Below are positions 13,076-13,397 of a DNA stretch of 13,397 nucleotides, piece after piece. Made by a program: the position numbers and the translations under genes. Positions within the stretch are counted from its first letter, which is position 1. Every line of letters begins with the position of its first letter. The notes beneath the pieces were generated by a model. The model made no database searches. It was not told the origin of the DNA and saw nothing but the letters and a program-made list of their open reading frames with translations. This DNA comes from Pseudomonadota bacterium (GTDB lineage: Bacteria; Pseudomonadota; Gammaproteobacteria; Steroidobacterales; Steroidobacteraceae): contig JAEZCR010000097.1 in assembly GCA_023433465.1 (NCBI GenBank), positions 1-13,397 of the forward strand. Direction: 5' to 3'.

Positions 13076-13397
13076 ATGCGAGTCATGGTGATGGTCAAGG
13101 CAACCAAGAACAGCGAAGCGGGGATCATGCCGCCCGAGAATCTGCTCGGCGACATGATGAAGTTCAACGAGGAGCTCGTGAAGGCGGGCGTCATGGTTGC
13201 GGGCGATGGCCTGAAGCCGAGCTCGCAGGGCAAGCGCGTGCGTTTTACGGGCAATGGCGGCAAGCAGTCGGTCATCGACGGGCCGTTCGCGGAAACCAAG
13301 GAGCTGGTCGCGGGCTACTGGATCTGGAACGTCAAATCGATCGACGAGGCGGTCGAGTGGCTGAAGAAGTGCCCGGACCCGATGCCGGGTGAGCCGT
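13076..13397 (+). CDS. YciI/DGPF-domain protein (second copy, cut by right edge)
   Basis: The first 107 residues of a paralogue of the 8031 gene are visible and the frame is still open at the window end. It opens MRVMVMVKATKNSEAGIMPP and carries QSVIDGPFAETKELVAGYWI (DGPF motif), then NVKSIDEAVEWLKKCPDPMP, all collinear with the first copy. The start is fixed by AAGGAG 7 nt upstream and by the shared N-terminus; the first 17 nt of the two genes are identical. It lacks nothing of the domain core seen here; the C-terminal extension is outside the window. In many genomes such genes are followed by further DGPF genes and an ECF42 sigma gene, so the next gene to the right may be that sigma factor. 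This is a prediction. Confidence 0.92.
   Translation, partial: MRVMVMVKATKNSEAGIMPPENLLGDMMKFNEELVKAGVMVAGDGLKPSSQGKRVRFTGNGGKQSVIDGPFAETKELVAGYWIWNVKSIDEAVEWLKKCPDPMPGEP

Overview
The window is a stretch of high-GC bacterial chromosome with short intergenic gaps. Codon use, gene families and the tRNA-Asn sequence suggest a proteobacterium, most likely a soil or plant-associated gammaproteobacterium (Steroidobacteraceae or Xanthomonadales-like). That placement is an impression from composition and protein style, not a phylogenetic result. There is no phage, IS element, integrase or CRISPR array.

Layout. Positions 1-412 (-) hold the 5' part of a conserved single-pass membrane protein. It is divergent from a GNAT acetyltransferase (497-994, +). 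The acetyltransferase abuts, stop codon to stop codon, an SRAP/YedK-HMCES-type DNA-protein crosslink protein with a coiled-coil insertion (995-1924, -). A hybrid sensor histidine kinase with receiver (2041-4245, +) faces a two-gene operon (5318-4256, -). That operon encodes a small ECF-type sigma factor and, overlapping it by 8 nt, a four-helix membrane protein that may be its regulator. Divergent from the sigma gene is a lipoprotein amidohydrolase (5409-6881, +), which meets tail to tail a secreted DUF4097-type repeat protein (6885-7724, -).

A 306-bp divergent region precedes a plus-strand run: a YciI/DGPF-domain protein (8031-8459), a small unknown helical protein (8544-8867) and a secreted esterase-like alpha/beta hydrolase (8937-9818). 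A secreted GH105/GH88-type unsaturated uronyl hydrolase follows on the minus strand (9829-11106). Next is a distinctly lower-GC, stand-alone LanC-like protein (11374-12597, +), then tRNA-Asn(GTT) on the minus strand with a good promoter. A second YciI/DGPF gene (13076 onward, +) is cut by the window end.

The most informative non-coding signal is shared by the two YciI/DGPF genes, which lie 5,045 bp apart. Both have the same upstream block (AAATGTCGATCC, then CGGC, ATCGAACC and AACAC) with identical internal spacing. This looks like a promoter pair for one alternative sigma factor; the TGTCGA element resembles what I recall for ECF42-type sigma factors, whose known partners are DGPF proteins. 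No ECF42-type sigma gene is visible here; one may lie just beyond the right edge.

No single pathway joins all the genes. There are envelope and secreted functions (amidohydrolase lipoprotein, DUF4097 protein, esterase, GH105), regulatory functions (hybrid kinase, ECF sigma with membrane partner) and DNA repair (SRAP). The LanC-like gene, with different base composition, no lanthipeptide precursor or dehydratase nearby and a tRNA gene beside it, is the best candidate for acquired DNA and unusual biochemistry.
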